This document shows positions 27,292-36,826 of a DNA stretch of 64,000 nucleotides, one piece after another. Origin of the DNA: Butyricicoccus faecihominis (GTDB lineage: Bacteria; Bacillota; Clostridia; Oscillospirales; Butyricicoccaceae); contig NZ_JANGCE010000002.1 in NCBI RefSeq assembly GCF_024462775.1, positions 124,001 through 188,000 of the forward strand, in the 5' to 3' direction. The position numbers and the translations under genes were made by a program. The notes under the pieces were generated by a model that did no database searches, was not told the origin of the DNA, and saw nothing but the letters and a program-made list of their open reading frames with translations. The stretch's first letter is position 1. Every line of letters starts with the position of its first letter.

Positions 27292-27631
27292 TGTTCCCGC
27301 CACCTTCAAATATGAATTTTTTTCCTGTCTATAAATTACCATATTTCATAAAAATCTTCAAGGCATCCGACTACTTTCGACGAAAAACATGTTGACATCT
27401 ACCGACATGCGCCGACATATAGAAACAAAACCGCACCAACTGTTATCTTTTGAGCGCCCATACAGGTTATACCATAAGCGTATGTCAAGATATCATCGTA
27501 CATGACAAAAAATTTTATTTCCGTCCTTTGCCGCACAGATGCATTTACGGCCAGCGGGAAATATGATAAAATAGAGAAAATATGTTAGTTCACGCGCTAC
27601 CCGAACAGCGCTTCGCCGGGAGGGCAAGAGA
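27292..27631. promoter_or_regulatory. Divergent region between spo0A and the sensor operon
   Basis: 340 AT-rich bases. TCGTCGAA, one mismatch from the Spo0A box TTGTCGAA, reads on the minus strand at about 27377-27384. A TAAAAT at 27567-27572 may be the -10 of the plus-strand operon, with a weak TTTACG -35 at 17 bases. No small gene is supported. Confidence 0.4.
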
Positions 27632-28909
27632 ATGGTACGACGCTTATTACGAAAGATCGGCGCAGGCGCGCTCGCGTTGCTGCTGACGCTGACCGGCTGC
27701 GGCACGGCAAACGAGGTACATAATTACGCGGAACAGCCCGCGCCCACAAAGCAGCTCACGTTCTTCGGCAACAAATACGAACCGGAAAACGTAAAGATAA
27801 TAGAAGAGATTCTGACCGACTTTATGTTGGAGCACAAGGATGTGCAAATTTCCTACGAAAGCCTAAAGGGCGCGGATTACTATACGGCGCTGGAAAAACG
27901 GATGGCCGCAGACAGTGCGGATGATATTTTCATGGTCAACCACGATACCGCGCTCGCCTTTACTATGGGTGGAAAGCTGGCGGACCTGTCCGGTCTGGAT
28001 GCGATCTCCGAATTTTCCGAACACATGCTGAGCCAGATGACCGAGCCGGACGGCAGTATCTACTGGGTGCCGACCACGATCTCCGCGTTCGGCCTTTACT
28101 GCAACCTTGATCTGTTGAAGGAGCATAAACAGAAGGTGCCCGCCACCCTTGCGGAATGGCAGGCCGTCTGCGACCATTTTGTATCGCAGGGCATGACCCC
28201 CATTGTGGCGAATAACGATATTTCGCTGAAAACCTTGGCCATCGCCCTTGGTTTTTATCCGCTTTACCGGGATAACCAGCAGCAGAATACTTTTGCCCGC
28301 ATCAACGCCGGCGAGGCGCTGCTGAGCGATTACCTGAAGCCCGGCTTCGCGCTGGCCGAGGCTTTTTGCCAAAAGGGCTACATCGATGCGGCGGCCGCGC
28401 TTGAAACGAAAAAGACCTCCGACGACCTTGCCGCGTTTGCCGAAGGGGACGCGCCCTTTATGCTGACCGGCGCATGGGCGGCGGGCCGGTTCAAGGCGCT
28501 GGAACCGGACTTTGATTTTCAGGTGATCCCCTACCCCGTGCTGGAGGACGGCTCGGTTTTGGTGATCAACCCCGATACCCGGCTCAGCGTCAGCGCGGAC
28601 AGTACTGAGCCGCAAGCGGCTCTTGACTTTGTTTCTTACTTTTTGCAACAGGAAAATATTCAAAAATTCGCGGATAATCAGGCTTCTTTCAGCCCGCTAC
28701 AGGCAGGTTCTGCCACCTCTCTGCCCGAGTTGCAGCCCGTGGTCGACAGCTTCCGGACAAGCCCCACCGTGATCGGATCGGACAGTCTGCTCGACTTCCC
28801 CATTTGGGACCTTACGGCCGACGCCTGCGCGCTGCTGCTTGCCGGAAACAGTCTAGAACAAACGATGGATTGGCTCGACGAACAGGTATTGGTGGCGCTG
28901 CATGAATAA
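27632..28909 (+). CDS. Family 1 extracellular solute-binding lipoprotein, sensor-associated
   Basis: 425 residues with a lipobox (LTLTGC, cysteine about residue 23) and a full SBP_bac_1 carbohydrate-binding fold: LTFFGNKYEPENVKII, ADSADDIFMVN, WVPTTISAFGLYCNLDLL, and a late FPIWDLTADACALLL. No permease or ATPase gene is next to it. Instead its stop overlaps a hybrid histidine kinase gene by eight bases, so it most likely serves as the ligand-binding partner of that kinase rather than of an importer. RBS GGGAGG precedes the ATG at 27632. Confidence 0.88.
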   Translation: MVRRLLRKIGAGALALLLTLTGCGTANEVHNYAEQPAPTKQLTFFGNKYEPENVKIIEEILTDFMLEHKDVQISYESLKGADYYTALEKRMAADSADDIFMVNHDTALAFTMGGKLADLSGLDAISEFSEHMLSQMTEPDGSIYWVPTTISAFGLYCNLDLLKEHKQKVPATLAEWQAVCDHFVSQGMTPIVANNDISLKTLAIALGFYPLYRDNQQQNTFARINAGEALLSDYLKPGFALAEAFCQKGYIDAAAALETKKTSDDLAAFAEGDAPFMLTGAWAAGRFKALEPDFDFQVIPYPVLEDGSVLVINPDTRLSVSADSTEPQAALDFVSYFLQQENIQKFADNQASFSPLQAGSATSLPELQPVVDSFRTSPTVIGSDSLLDFPIWDLTADACALLLAGNSLEQTMDWLDEQVLVALHE

Positions 28910-31844
28910 AAAGAAATTTGCGTTTGTTTTAGCTTCCGCTATGCTGGCGGCCGTGCTTTGCGCCGCTACCTATCTATTTATCAGCGACGTGCGCGCGCAG
29001 CTTTGGGATAACTCCATCAGCACCATTATGGAGAGCACCCGGCAGGGGGCGAATGCTTTGCGCATTCAGCTGCAAAAGGATTACGACATCCTGCGGCCTT
29101 TATCCAAACGCTTTGGCTCTGTCTCCGTCTCCCAGCTCGCATCTTATGACACGATCGATAGCGGCACCTCGCTCTATCTGGCGGACGGCACCCGCGTTTC
29201 CGCTTCGGCCGAACCCGACCTTTTTGTCGTTAACGCATTGGGCGACGCATCCGGCGACGAAGGCATGATTGATCCCCATATCTCCAGCGTTACCGGCAAA
29301 AACGTCTTTGATGTCTACCTCAGAACGCAGCTTGCCGATGGGACGGATTGTTTCATCGTCAAAGAATACGGGGTGGATGAAACTGCGGCGCAGTTTTCCC
29401 TTTCGTTCTATGACAACACCGGTTTTTCTTATTTGGTTAACCAAAGCGGCACGGTGCTGATCCGCTCCGCTCATGTCAACAGCAACAAGACGATCCAAAA
29501 CCTTTTCGACATGCTGTCGCAGGAGCAAAACGATCCCCCCGTCGTCGATCAGTTCCGGCAGGCGCTGATCAGCGCGCAGACCGGCTGGGCGCGCTTCTCC
29601 TACAAGGATGCAAACACGATTTTCTGCTACACGCCGCTGATGGAGGAAAACGATTGGTACCTTGTTTCCATCATCCCGGAACAAGTCATTCAGGCGCAGA
29701 CCAATAATATCCTATTCAAGGCCATGCTGCTCTTGGCATTGGTGCTGCTGAGCATGACGCTGCTGCTGGCGGTCTATCTGTACAACAGCGGCAAAACGCA
29801 CCGCACGCTGGAAAATCAGGCGGCCTTTATCACCCATCTTTACAATTCCGTGCCGGAAGGCATTGCCCTGATCAGCTTGGAAGAGCCCTTCCGCTTTATT
29901 CAGGTCAACCGGGAAGGCCGCCGCCTGCTGGGCTATCCGGAGGACACGCCAAACGATTTTTCGCAGACGGGGCCGATCGAGGCGATGCTGCATCCCGATG
30001 ATAAAGAGCAGATCAAACAAAAGCTGCGCGAAGCCGCGGCGGGCGGCGGCAAGCAGAGCATCGTCAATCAGATCGTTAAGCTGGACGGCAGCTATTTTTG
30101 GACATCCGGCATCGTGGAGCGTATCGTGGATATGAACGGTACCGCCATTCTCATCGCCACCTTCCACGATATTACCAGAGAAAAGCTCGCCGAAGAAGAA
30201 GAGGAACGCGAAAAGCTGATCGAGCGCCGCTCGCTCATCAGCGCGATTTCAAACGCCTATCCCCTTATTTTGAGCCTGAACCTGACGCGCGACGAACTGA
30301 ATGTGCTTTACGCCGCGCCCACCATGCGGATGCCGCTGCTCCCCGAACGCACCTGCACCGGTATCTTCGGCGCGTTTGAAGCGTCCATCCACCCGGATTT
30401 CCGGCAGGAGTACCGGTCGCGCCTATCCCCGAAGCATTTGCTCGAATGCCTCAGCAGCGCAAAAAGCGAGGTGTATTGGGAGGCGCGCGGTCTGTTCACA
30501 GACGGTATGTACCATTGGCTTTCGCTGCAGATCCTTCACGTGGACAATCCCTTTTCCGAGGACTGCACCGCCATTCTGCTCATCCGCTGTATCGACGAGC
30601 AAAAACACGATGAGGAGCAAAACCGGCAGGCGCTGCAAACCGCGCTGGACGCCGCCAATGCGGCCAGTCAGGCCAAGGGGCAGTTCCTTTCCAACATGAG
30701 CCACGATATCCGCACGCCGCTCAACGCCATCATGGGCATGACGACCATTGCCGAGGCGCATCTGGACGAGCGCGACCGGATCGAGGACTGCCTGCACAAG
30801 ATCGAGCTTTCCAGCGCGCATCTACTCAGCCTGATCAACGACGTGCTGGACATGTCCAAAATCGAAAGCGGTAAGCTGTCGCTCCGAGAAGAGCCGGTAC
30901 ACTTGACCGCGCTGTTCTCCAATGTGGTCGAGCTGGTCCGTCCGCAAGCGAGGGACGGTTCGCTCACCATGGAAGCCAACCTGATCCACATGCGCGACGA
31001 GCAGGTCATCGGCGACCCGCTCCGCATACGGCAGGTGATGATCAATATCATCAGCAATGCCATCAAGTACACGCTGCCCGGCGGCGAAGTGCGGTTGATG
31101 CTTTCGCAGGTTGCGCCTTATCAGGATGGGTACGGCAATTACCAGTTTGAATGCACGGATACCGGCATCGGCATGGACGAGGATTTCCTCCAAAAGCTGT
31201 TTCTGCCCTTTGAACGCAGCCGGGATTCCACCACTAGCAAGATCGCCGGCACCGGTCTGGGCATGGCGATCACCAAGAACATTCTTGATATGATGGGCGG
31301 CAGCATCTATGTGACGAGCAAGCCGGGCAAGGGCTCCGCTTTCACGGTCACGCTGCATTTGAAGTTGCAGGAACACGGCGCCAAGCCGACGGAAGCGCCG
31401 CCGCGCCTGTTGGAGGACCGCCCGCTTCTTCCGCCGCTGCAAGAGGAAGCCGCGTTCAGCGGCAAACGACTGCTGCTGGTAGAGGATAACGAGCTGAATC
31501 TGGAAATCGCGCAGGAGCTGATCGGGATGACCGGCGTGCATATCGAAACGGCCTGCAACGGCTTGGAAGCGGTACGAAAAATAGAACAGAACCCGCCCGG
31601 ATATTACGCGTTGGTCTTTATGGACGTGCAGATGCCGGTCATGGACGGTTACGAGGCCACGCGGCAGTTGCGGCAGTTGGCCCGGCCCGACGTCAAAGCG
31701 CTGCCGATCATCGCCATGACCGCCAACGCTTTTGCGGAAGACATGGAAGCGGCGAGCCGCGCGGGTATGAACGGCCACATCTCCAAACCGATCGATCTAA
31801 ACGCGGTACACGAGACCCTCCGCAAATGGCTGACCGACGACTAG
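28902..31844 (+). CDS. Hybrid sensor histidine kinase with PAS domains and C-terminal receiver
   Basis: 980 residues. A membrane helix (6-27), an extracellular Cache-like domain (to about 268) and a second helix (270-293) come first. A PAS domain (about 310-430, ending FHDITREK) and a second PAS-like region (about 445-570) follow. Then come HisKA with phospho-His in SNMSHDIRTPLNAIMGM (near 600), an HATPase with N box NIISNAIKY and G box GTGLGMAI (near 785), and a receiver (about 855-975: VEDNELN, FMDVQMPVMDG, ISKPID). No output domain is attached, so phosphate must pass to another protein. Translationally coupled to the binding protein upstream; nearby Spo0A is a conceivable but unproved target. 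Confidence 0.92.
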   Translation: MNKKKFAFVLASAMLAAVLCAATYLFISDVRAQLWDNSISTIMESTRQGANALRIQLQKDYDILRPLSKRFGSVSVSQLASYDTIDSGTSLYLADGTRVSASAEPDLFVVNALGDASGDEGMIDPHISSVTGKNVFDVYLRTQLADGTDCFIVKEYGVDETAAQFSLSFYDNTGFSYLVNQSGTVLIRSAHVNSNKTIQNLFDMLSQEQNDPPVVDQFRQALISAQTGWARFSYKDANTIFCYTPLMEENDWYLVSIIPEQVIQAQTNNILFKAMLLLALVLLSMTLLLAVYLYNSGKTHRTLENQAAFITHLYNSVPEGIALISLEEPFRFIQVNREGRRLLGYPEDTPNDFSQTGPIEAMLHPDDKEQIKQKLREAAAGGGKQSIVNQIVKLDGSYFWTSGIVERIVDMNGTAILIATFHDITREKLAEEEEEREKLIERRSLISAISNAYPLILSLNLTRDELNVLYAAPTMRMPLLPERTCTGIFGAFEASIHPDFRQEYRSRLSPKHLLECLSSAKSEVYWEARGLFTDGMYHWLSLQILHVDNPFSEDCTAILLIRCIDEQKHDEEQNRQALQTALDAANAASQAKGQFLSNMSHDIRTPLNAIMGMTTIAEAHLDERDRIEDCLHKIELSSAHLLSLINDVLDMSKIESGKLSLREEPVHLTALFSNVVELVRPQARDGSLTMEANLIHMRDEQVIGDPLRIRQVMINIISNAIKYTLPGGEVRLMLSQVAPYQDGYGNYQFECTDTGIGMDEDFLQKLFLPFERSRDSTTSKIAGTGLGMAITKNILDMMGGSIYVTSKPGKGSAFTVTLHLKLQEHGAKPTEAPPRLLEDRPLLPPLQEEAAFSGKRLLLVEDNELNLEIAQELIGMTGVHIETACNGLEAVRKIEQNPPGYYALVFMDVQMPVMDGYEATRQLRQLARPDVKALPIIAMTANAFAEDMEAASRAGMNGHISKPIDLNAVHETLRKWLTDD

Positions 31845-31860
31845 AGAAGCCCAAAACATA

Positions 31861-31895
31861 AGAGCACCGCTGTTTACAAAGCGGTGCTCTTTCTT
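31861..31895. terminator. Terminator after the histidine kinase
   Basis: AGAGCACCGCT/AGCGGTGCTCT stem with an 8-base loop and TTCTT after it; convergent genes on both sides. Confidence 0.88.
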
Positions 31896-31914
31896 GTTAT
31901 AATTGCGTTGGGAG

Positions 31915-32832
31915 TTACCGGCTCAGGTCCACCAGCTCGTCCAGCAGGAGCGGGATCTTCGTTTCCATTTCCTCGTCCGGGAATTGGCAGGTGCCGACTT
32001 GCCGGTGACCGCCGCCGCCGTATTTTAGCATCAGCTTACCGACGTCCACTTGGCTGGTGCGGTTCATAATGCTGTAACCCACGGCGCACGAGCACCCCCT
32101 GCCGCCCTTGCCGCTGACAATCCACACCGAAATGTTCTGCTCCGGGTATAGGCTGTAAATCATAAACCGGTTGCCGGAATAGATGGGATCGACCCCGCGC
32201 AGATCGGATATGATCACCGGGCCGCGCACCACGGTATGGGCGCGCACCATTTCAATAAACTTTTCCGTCTGCTCCCAATAGAGGTCGCGCCGCTCCTTCA
32301 CATCCGGGTTGGCCATGATCTCCTCAATGGGCTTGGTGTGGCACCAGTCGATCAGTTCCTCCATCAGTTGATAGTTGCTGATGCGGAAGTTATGAAAACG
32401 GCCCAGCCCTGTGCGGGGGTCCATGATAAAGCCGAGCTGTATCCAGTCGTTCGGGTGCAGGACCTCTTCACGCGTCAGATTAGCGGAGTCCACTTTATCC
32501 ACCGCGTCGAGCAGAGCTTTGCAGTCCGGGAAGCGTTCGGCGCCGCCGTAATAATCATAAATGATATGAGCGCAGCTCGGACAGCTGCGGCTTTCCCCCT
32601 TGTATTTTCCCTTATAGGCGTTCCGTTCCTGCTCGCTCGAATGGTGATCGAACCACAGGCCGCAGCCCTCTACAAAAGGCACGTTTGCCAGACAGTCGTC
32701 CGGGCCGACTTCCACCAAGCCGTCCTGCAAATCCTTGGGATGTACAAATTTCCAATGGTCGATAATACCGGCTTCCTTAAGGAACACCGCGCAGGCCAAA
32801 CCGTCAAAATCTGAACGTGTCAGCAGTCTCAT
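31915..32832 (-). CDS. DHH-family phosphoesterase
   Basis: 305 residues. The DHH domain has TRSDFDGLACAV at the start and WFDHHSS near residue 62. The DHHA1 domain carries GGGGHRQVGTCQF near the C-terminus. The four DHH metal motifs appear intact, so it is probably a Mn-dependent phosphoesterase acting on short oligonucleotides, cyclic dinucleotides or polyphosphate; the subgroup is unassigned. I use ATG 32832; a GTG at 32838 is the alternative, and neither has a strong ribosome site. It sits alone. Confidence 0.85.
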   Translation of the reverse strand: MRLLTRSDFDGLACAVFLKEAGIIDHWKFVHPKDLQDGLVEVGPDDCLANVPFVEGCGLWFDHHSSEQERNAYKGKYKGESRSCPSCAHIIYDYYGGAERFPDCKALLDAVDKVDSANLTREEVLHPNDWIQLGFIMDPRTGLGRFHNFRISNYQLMEELIDWCHTKPIEEIMANPDVKERRDLYWEQTEKFIEMVRAHTVVRGPVIISDLRGVDPIYSGNRFMIYSLYPEQNISVWIVSGKGGRGCSCAVGYSIMNRTSQVDVGKLMLKYGGGGHRQVGTCQFPDEEMETKIPLLLDELVDLSR

Positions 32833-32962
32833 ATGCACCCAGCTTTCTTCATTTCAATCGTATCGCACGGATGAAACATCCGGTTACAATTAGTATACCA
32901 TTTCCATTTCACAACCGCAATGCGTAATCGACAGATTCAGCGACTTATCCGCGGAAGCCCGC

Positions 32963-33004
32963 AATCGGAACAGCAGACATTTTGAAATGCCTGCTGTTCC
33001 GATT
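32963..33004. repeat. Long hairpin downstream of the symporter
   Basis: A 42-base inverted repeat (outer arms AATCGGAACAGCAG/CTGCTGTTCCGATT, inner CATTT/AAATG) 14 bases after the symporter stop. The minus strand has no T-run, so it is a terminator or 3' stabiliser of uncertain type. Confidence 0.6.
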
Positions 33005-33017
33005 GTAAAAACGGCGT

Positions 33018-34457
33018 TTAGCGAGAACCAGATTCCTTTTTGCCCCCAAAGCAATTACCGATCAGAACGCCGATGACCGTCGCGGCAACGGCGGGAAGGA
33101 TGCCGCCGTTAAACATGGCGTTCAGCTCCGGAACGCCTTGGAAGATGATCGCGACCACGATACCCGCCACGATACCGCACATTGCGCCCGACGGCTTCAG
33201 TTTGGAGGAATAGGCCTTCGATTTTCGATCCATCAGCACCAGTCCAATAACGAACAGCGGTACCAAAACACCGCCGCAAACCGTATAGCCAAAGTTGGCA
33301 AGCTCATAAATAGAGGGGAAATACATGGCCACGGCAATGGCGATTACACCGCTGACAACCGTTGCGGTACGGCTGAGCCGAAGGGTCTTTTCGGTCGTAA
33401 ATTTCTTTTCAGGGTCCATGATATCCGCCACCACATTGGCCGCAGAGCAGTTCAAATGCGTATCCGCGGAGCTGAGCGTTGCCGCCAATACGGACAGCCC
33501 GAGCAAAACGGTAACGATTGGCGGCATGTTGTTCGTGACCAGCCAAACCAGCGCCTGATCGCCCACTCCTTGATTCATCGAAAATGCCAACAGTCCCATC
33601 AGAATCGCGGCCAGCGGTAGGATGGTGCCAACGGTAAAAGCAAAAATGTATGCTTTGCGGCAGGTGGACGCATCCTTTGCCGCAAACGCGCGGTTCCAGT
33701 AAATTGGGTTTGCCAAAGTGCCGAGGAAGCCGGTCATGAACGCTGTCACGATCTGAAGCGGGGACATGGTGTGCATATTCCACATGTTCGGGTCGATCGC
33801 CATCACATTCGCTTTCAGCGCGCCAATATCAAAGTTCATCAGCTTTAGGCTGAGGAAGATGACTGTGACGCAGGAAATGATGGCAATGATGCCGTGAAGC
33901 GCGTCCGTTACCAAAACGGATTCAATGCCGCCCATCATCGTATAGAAGATGAATACGATACCGCAGACAACCGCAACCACGCGGTAATCGATGCCGATGA
34001 TGTTCTGCACCACATAGGAAATGCCCATGATCTGCGCGCCTGCCCAAAACACATTTGGGAAAAGGTTTGCCACACCTGCCAGCCGCCGGATCGTCTTGTT
34101 TCCGCCGCAGATATAGTCCCCAATAAAATGCGCCATGGAATAATATTTAAAGCGAGCTAAAAACGGACCGATCAGCAGCGCCATGACGATACCCGCGACA
34201 ATACCTTCGCCGAAAAGCTGCCAATAGGCTGAAATACCATACATCGCGCCGCGGCCGCATTGTCCCATAAACAGTCCCGCGCCCAAAAGGCTCGAAAAAG
34301 CGGTCATCGTCATAAAAAACATACCGGTCTTTTTGCCTGCGATAAAATAATCGTCCGCATTATTGACCGCGCTTTTTTTCCGAATGCCGGTGATGATACA
34401 GAAACCGAGATCTGCAAGAAGAACCAAGATCGCAAGAACCCTGTACATAATAGACAT
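33018..34457 (-). CDS. Sodium:solute symporter (SSS family)
   Basis: 479 residues with about thirteen membrane helices, the SSS (PutP/SglT) length and layout. Landmarks are DYFIAGKKTGMFFMTMTAFSS, GNKTIRRLAGVANLFPNVFWAGAQ and ATLSSADTHLNCSAANVVADI, the last corresponding to the sodium-site region. SSS carriers take up amino acids, sugars, carboxylates or amines with Na+. It has a -24/-12 promoter and lies beside the sigma-54 activator and the glycyl radical enzyme. It therefore probably imports that enzyme's substrate. Confidence 0.9.
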   Translation of the reverse strand: MSIMYRVLAILVLLADLGFCIITGIRKKSAVNNADDYFIAGKKTGMFFMTMTAFSSLLGAGLFMGQCGRGAMYGISAYWQLFGEGIVAGIVMALLIGPFLARFKYYSMAHFIGDYICGGNKTIRRLAGVANLFPNVFWAGAQIMGISYVVQNIIGIDYRVVAVVCGIVFIFYTMMGGIESVLVTDALHGIIAIISCVTVIFLSLKLMNFDIGALKANVMAIDPNMWNMHTMSPLQIVTAFMTGFLGTLANPIYWNRAFAAKDASTCRKAYIFAFTVGTILPLAAILMGLLAFSMNQGVGDQALVWLVTNNMPPIVTVLLGLSVLAATLSSADTHLNCSAANVVADIMDPEKKFTTEKTLRLSRTATVVSGVIAIAVAMYFPSIYELANFGYTVCGGVLVPLFVIGLVLMDRKSKAYSSKLKPSGAMCGIVAGIVVAIIFQGVPELNAMFNGGILPAVAATVIGVLIGNCFGGKKESGSR

Positions 34458-34574
34458 TTTATAGCTCCTTTCACCCTGCCCTATTATTTTTATAGTTTTA
34501 ATTAGGTCTATTCCATCAAAGGCATCTTCCTTTCCCGTATCCCTGTTGTTGTAACAAGCCCTTGCTTCATATCA

Positions 34575-34590
34575 TGCAAAAAGCGTGCCA
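34575..34590 (-). promoter_or_regulatory. Sigma-54 promoter of the symporter gene
   Basis: Minus strand TGGCAC-N5-TTGCA, an exact -24/-12 match, about 120 bases ahead of the symporter start. Confidence 0.88.
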
Positions 34591-34725
34591 GCTCAGCAAG
34601 TATACGGAAGGCGTAATGCCCAATCTTTTTATATAGTATTTATATAAAATGCATAGTGTCTTGTCGTCTCTACTTAGCAGGCAGAAACGATAACTGACAA
34701 AACATACAGTTAACGGAAAGCAAAA

Positions 34726-34758
34726 GCATGGGGCGCAATTTATAATTGCACCCCATGC
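34726..34758 (-). terminator. Terminator of the sigma-54 activator gene
   Basis: Nearly perfect 15-base stem (GCATGGGGTGCAATT on the minus strand) with a short loop, then CTTTTGCTTTCC. Its 135-170 base distance upstream of the symporter -24 means it could also be an activator site. Confidence 0.7.
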
Positions 34759-34813
34759 AGCAAACCGCCATTTTAAATTGCATCCGCACAAATCCGGATT
34801 AAAACCGCCTGCA

Positions 34814-36523
34814 TCAAGGGATCATTCCCAGCTTTTTGATATAATGCTGCAGATTTTGCCTCGTTAGACCGACAGCCTTCGCCGTGCGGGAAATATTGTT
34901 TCCATTTTGCTCCAACGCCTGCCGTATGCAGCGCCGCGCCGCTTCCTGCATAGCCTGCCGCACATTTTGCGGCTCCCGATGAGCTGGGACGGGCGCATAC
35001 CGTTGTGCGCCGACCGCTTCTAAAATATGTTCCGGTATATATTCAGGCAGGATGATCTCCAGATCGTGCGGCAAGATATTGAGCGCGTATTCTATTGCGT
35101 GCTGTAGCTCGCGCACATTGCCCGGCCAATCATAGGCATAGAAAATCTGCAGCGTTTGCTCATCCAAGCCGGATGCATTCTTACGGATCTTTTCGTTACC
35201 CGCCATGATAAAGTTTTTTGCCAGCAGCGGAATATCGTCCTTTCGTTCGCGCAGCGGCGGTATGGTGATATTTACCACGCCCAGCCGGTAATACAGATCC
35301 TTGCGCAGCTGCTTTTCTTCGATCGCCTGCATGGGCGGGATATTGGTATTGGAGATGATGCGCACATCCACATGGGTGCTGTTCAGCCCGCCCACGCGGC
35401 GCACCATGCCATCCTGTAAGACGCGCAGCAGCTTGGATTGCAGCGTAATATCCATAGAGTTAATCTCGTCAAGCAGGAGCGTGCCCATATTCGCCTGCTC
35501 AAGCAAGCCTTCCCGCTGGAGCGCGCCGGTGTACGCGCCCTTTTCCGTGCCAAACAGCATGGATTCCAGCAGAGTGCCCGGAATCGCGGCGCAGTTAATG
35601 GCGATGAACGGCCGGTCGCGGCGGCGGCTCGCATTGTGGATACTCTGCGCGAAAAGCTCCTTTCCCGTACCGGTCTCACCGTATATCATGACCGGTGAAT
35701 CCGATTCGGCGATCAGCTGGCATCTTTCTATGGTTTTCCGCATCGCCGCGCCCGTATAGCTGATATCGCTGAAGTGATATGAGGCAGACAGGCTCGGCCC
35801 TGTCTGCGCTTTTGGGCTGTTGTGCGCCACTGTCAACAATCGTTGCAGCTCCGAGACGCGCTTGGAAAGGTTGTCCAGAGCGGACAGGTCCTCCTGCATA
35901 CACATGGCGGCGACCAAGCGGCCCTTTTCCATGATCGGATAGCTGTTGGAGACAAGATGCAGCTTCTTTCCCAAATGGGTGACGAAGTTTTGGCGCAGAT
36001 TCAAGATCGGGCGTTTTTCTTCCAGCACCAATGGAATCGCAAGCACGCTGTCCTTTTGCGCCGTAAACAGCTCCTCCCCATGCTTTCCAAGGATGTTCTC
36101 CGATAAATGAGATTCCAGTTTTTCCGCCGCGCCGTTCAGCATGAGCATACGACATTCGCTGTCGTACACCGTAATTGCTTCGGGAACATGGTCCAGTATG
36201 CTCAGCAGGATATCGTGACGCACCTCCTGCGTTGCATCGCGGAATACCAGCAGCCGGGTGCCGGGAGGCAGATCGGCCAGTTCCGGCGAAGGACAGGCTT
36301 TTAAATATACATTAAAGGCCGGATTTCCGATGCAGTCCGCTCCCTCGTCTTTTAGCAAAAACGGCGCGGCCTGATCGAGCACCATGCCTTTCATTTTCCC
36401 TTCGCCGTGCAGCAAACGGTCGCCCGTCTCGTTGATATCCAGAATCGCGTTGTCCTGCGCGGTCAGGATCGCGCCAAGGCCGCAGTGAGAAAACGCATCC
36501 ATCACATTCCGGTACGTCATCAT
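34814..36523 (-). CDS. Sigma-54-dependent enhancer-binding transcriptional regulator with PAS domain
   Basis: 569 residues. N-terminal sensory domains include a PAS-like part around 110-215 (ILDHVPEAITVYDSECRMLML). The AAA+ sigma-54 interaction domain follows: Walker A GETGTGKE near 290, sigma-54 contact loop GAYTGA, Walker B TLLLDEINSM, and RKDLYYRLGVVNITIPPLRERKDD. A Fis-type helix-turn-helix ends the protein (NISRTAKAVGLTRQNLQHYI). It activates RNA polymerase-sigma-54 by ATP hydrolysis. Encoded between two divergent transcription units that both have -24/-12 promoters, so these are its likely targets. The inducer is presumably the substrate or product of the glycyl radical enzyme. Confidence 0.94.
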   Translation of the reverse strand: MMTYRNVMDAFSHCGLGAILTAQDNAILDINETGDRLLHGEGKMKGMVLDQAAPFLLKDEGADCIGNPAFNVYLKACPSPELADLPPGTRLLVFRDATQEVRHDILLSILDHVPEAITVYDSECRMLMLNGAAEKLESHLSENILGKHGEELFTAQKDSVLAIPLVLEEKRPILNLRQNFVTHLGKKLHLVSNSYPIMEKGRLVAAMCMQEDLSALDNLSKRVSELQRLLTVAHNSPKAQTGPSLSASYHFSDISYTGAAMRKTIERCQLIAESDSPVMIYGETGTGKELFAQSIHNASRRRDRPFIAINCAAIPGTLLESMLFGTEKGAYTGALQREGLLEQANMGTLLLDEINSMDITLQSKLLRVLQDGMVRRVGGLNSTHVDVRIISNTNIPPMQAIEEKQLRKDLYYRLGVVNITIPPLRERKDDIPLLAKNFIMAGNEKIRKNASGLDEQTLQIFYAYDWPGNVRELQHAIEYALNILPHDLEIILPEYIPEHILEAVGAQRYAPVPAHREPQNVRQAMQEAARRCIRQALEQNGNNISRTAKAVGLTRQNLQHYIKKLGMIP

Positions 36524-36540
36524 CCCATCCCTCCATGCAC

Positions 36541-36563
36541 AACCGCCAATAATATTGGCGGTT
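36541..36563. promoter_or_regulatory. Perfect palindrome, candidate activator site
   Basis: AACCGCCAAT-AAT-ATTGGCGGTT lies in the regulator's leader and about 200 bases upstream of the -24 element of the glycyl radical enzyme gene, a normal enhancer distance. The half-site AACCGCCA recurs near 34763 upstream of the symporter promoter. Confidence 0.5.
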
Positions 36564-36603
36564 CATTAAAGCGCTGCAACAATCAGTGGCATCTATTGAT
36601 CTT

Positions 36604-36632
36604 ATCTTATGACAGGACGGTTTTTTTGTCAA
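36604..36632 (-). promoter_or_regulatory. Sigma-A promoter of the regulator gene
   Basis: Minus strand TTGACA, 17-base spacer, TAAGAT, about 80 bases upstream of the start codon. Confidence 0.85.
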
Positions 36633-36760
36633 TGGACCGAACGATATCCATCCATCAATTATGCGAGTAGTATAAAAGTAGCAGCTTAATTTGGTGACTT
36701 TGTCTATTGGCATCTTATAAAACAAGAAAATTGCAAGGATTCTCCTCGCTTTCTCGTGTT

Positions 36761-36776
36761 TGGCACGCGACTTGCT
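36761..36776 (+). promoter_or_regulatory. Sigma-54 promoter of the glycyl radical enzyme operon
   Basis: TGGCAC-N5-TTGCT, an exact -24/-12 match, about 50 bases before the ATG at 36827. Confidence 0.92.
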
Positions 36777-36826
36777 GCTATATGGGCAACAAGCCTATTT
36801 AAGCAAACCAATGAGAGGAGCGATTA

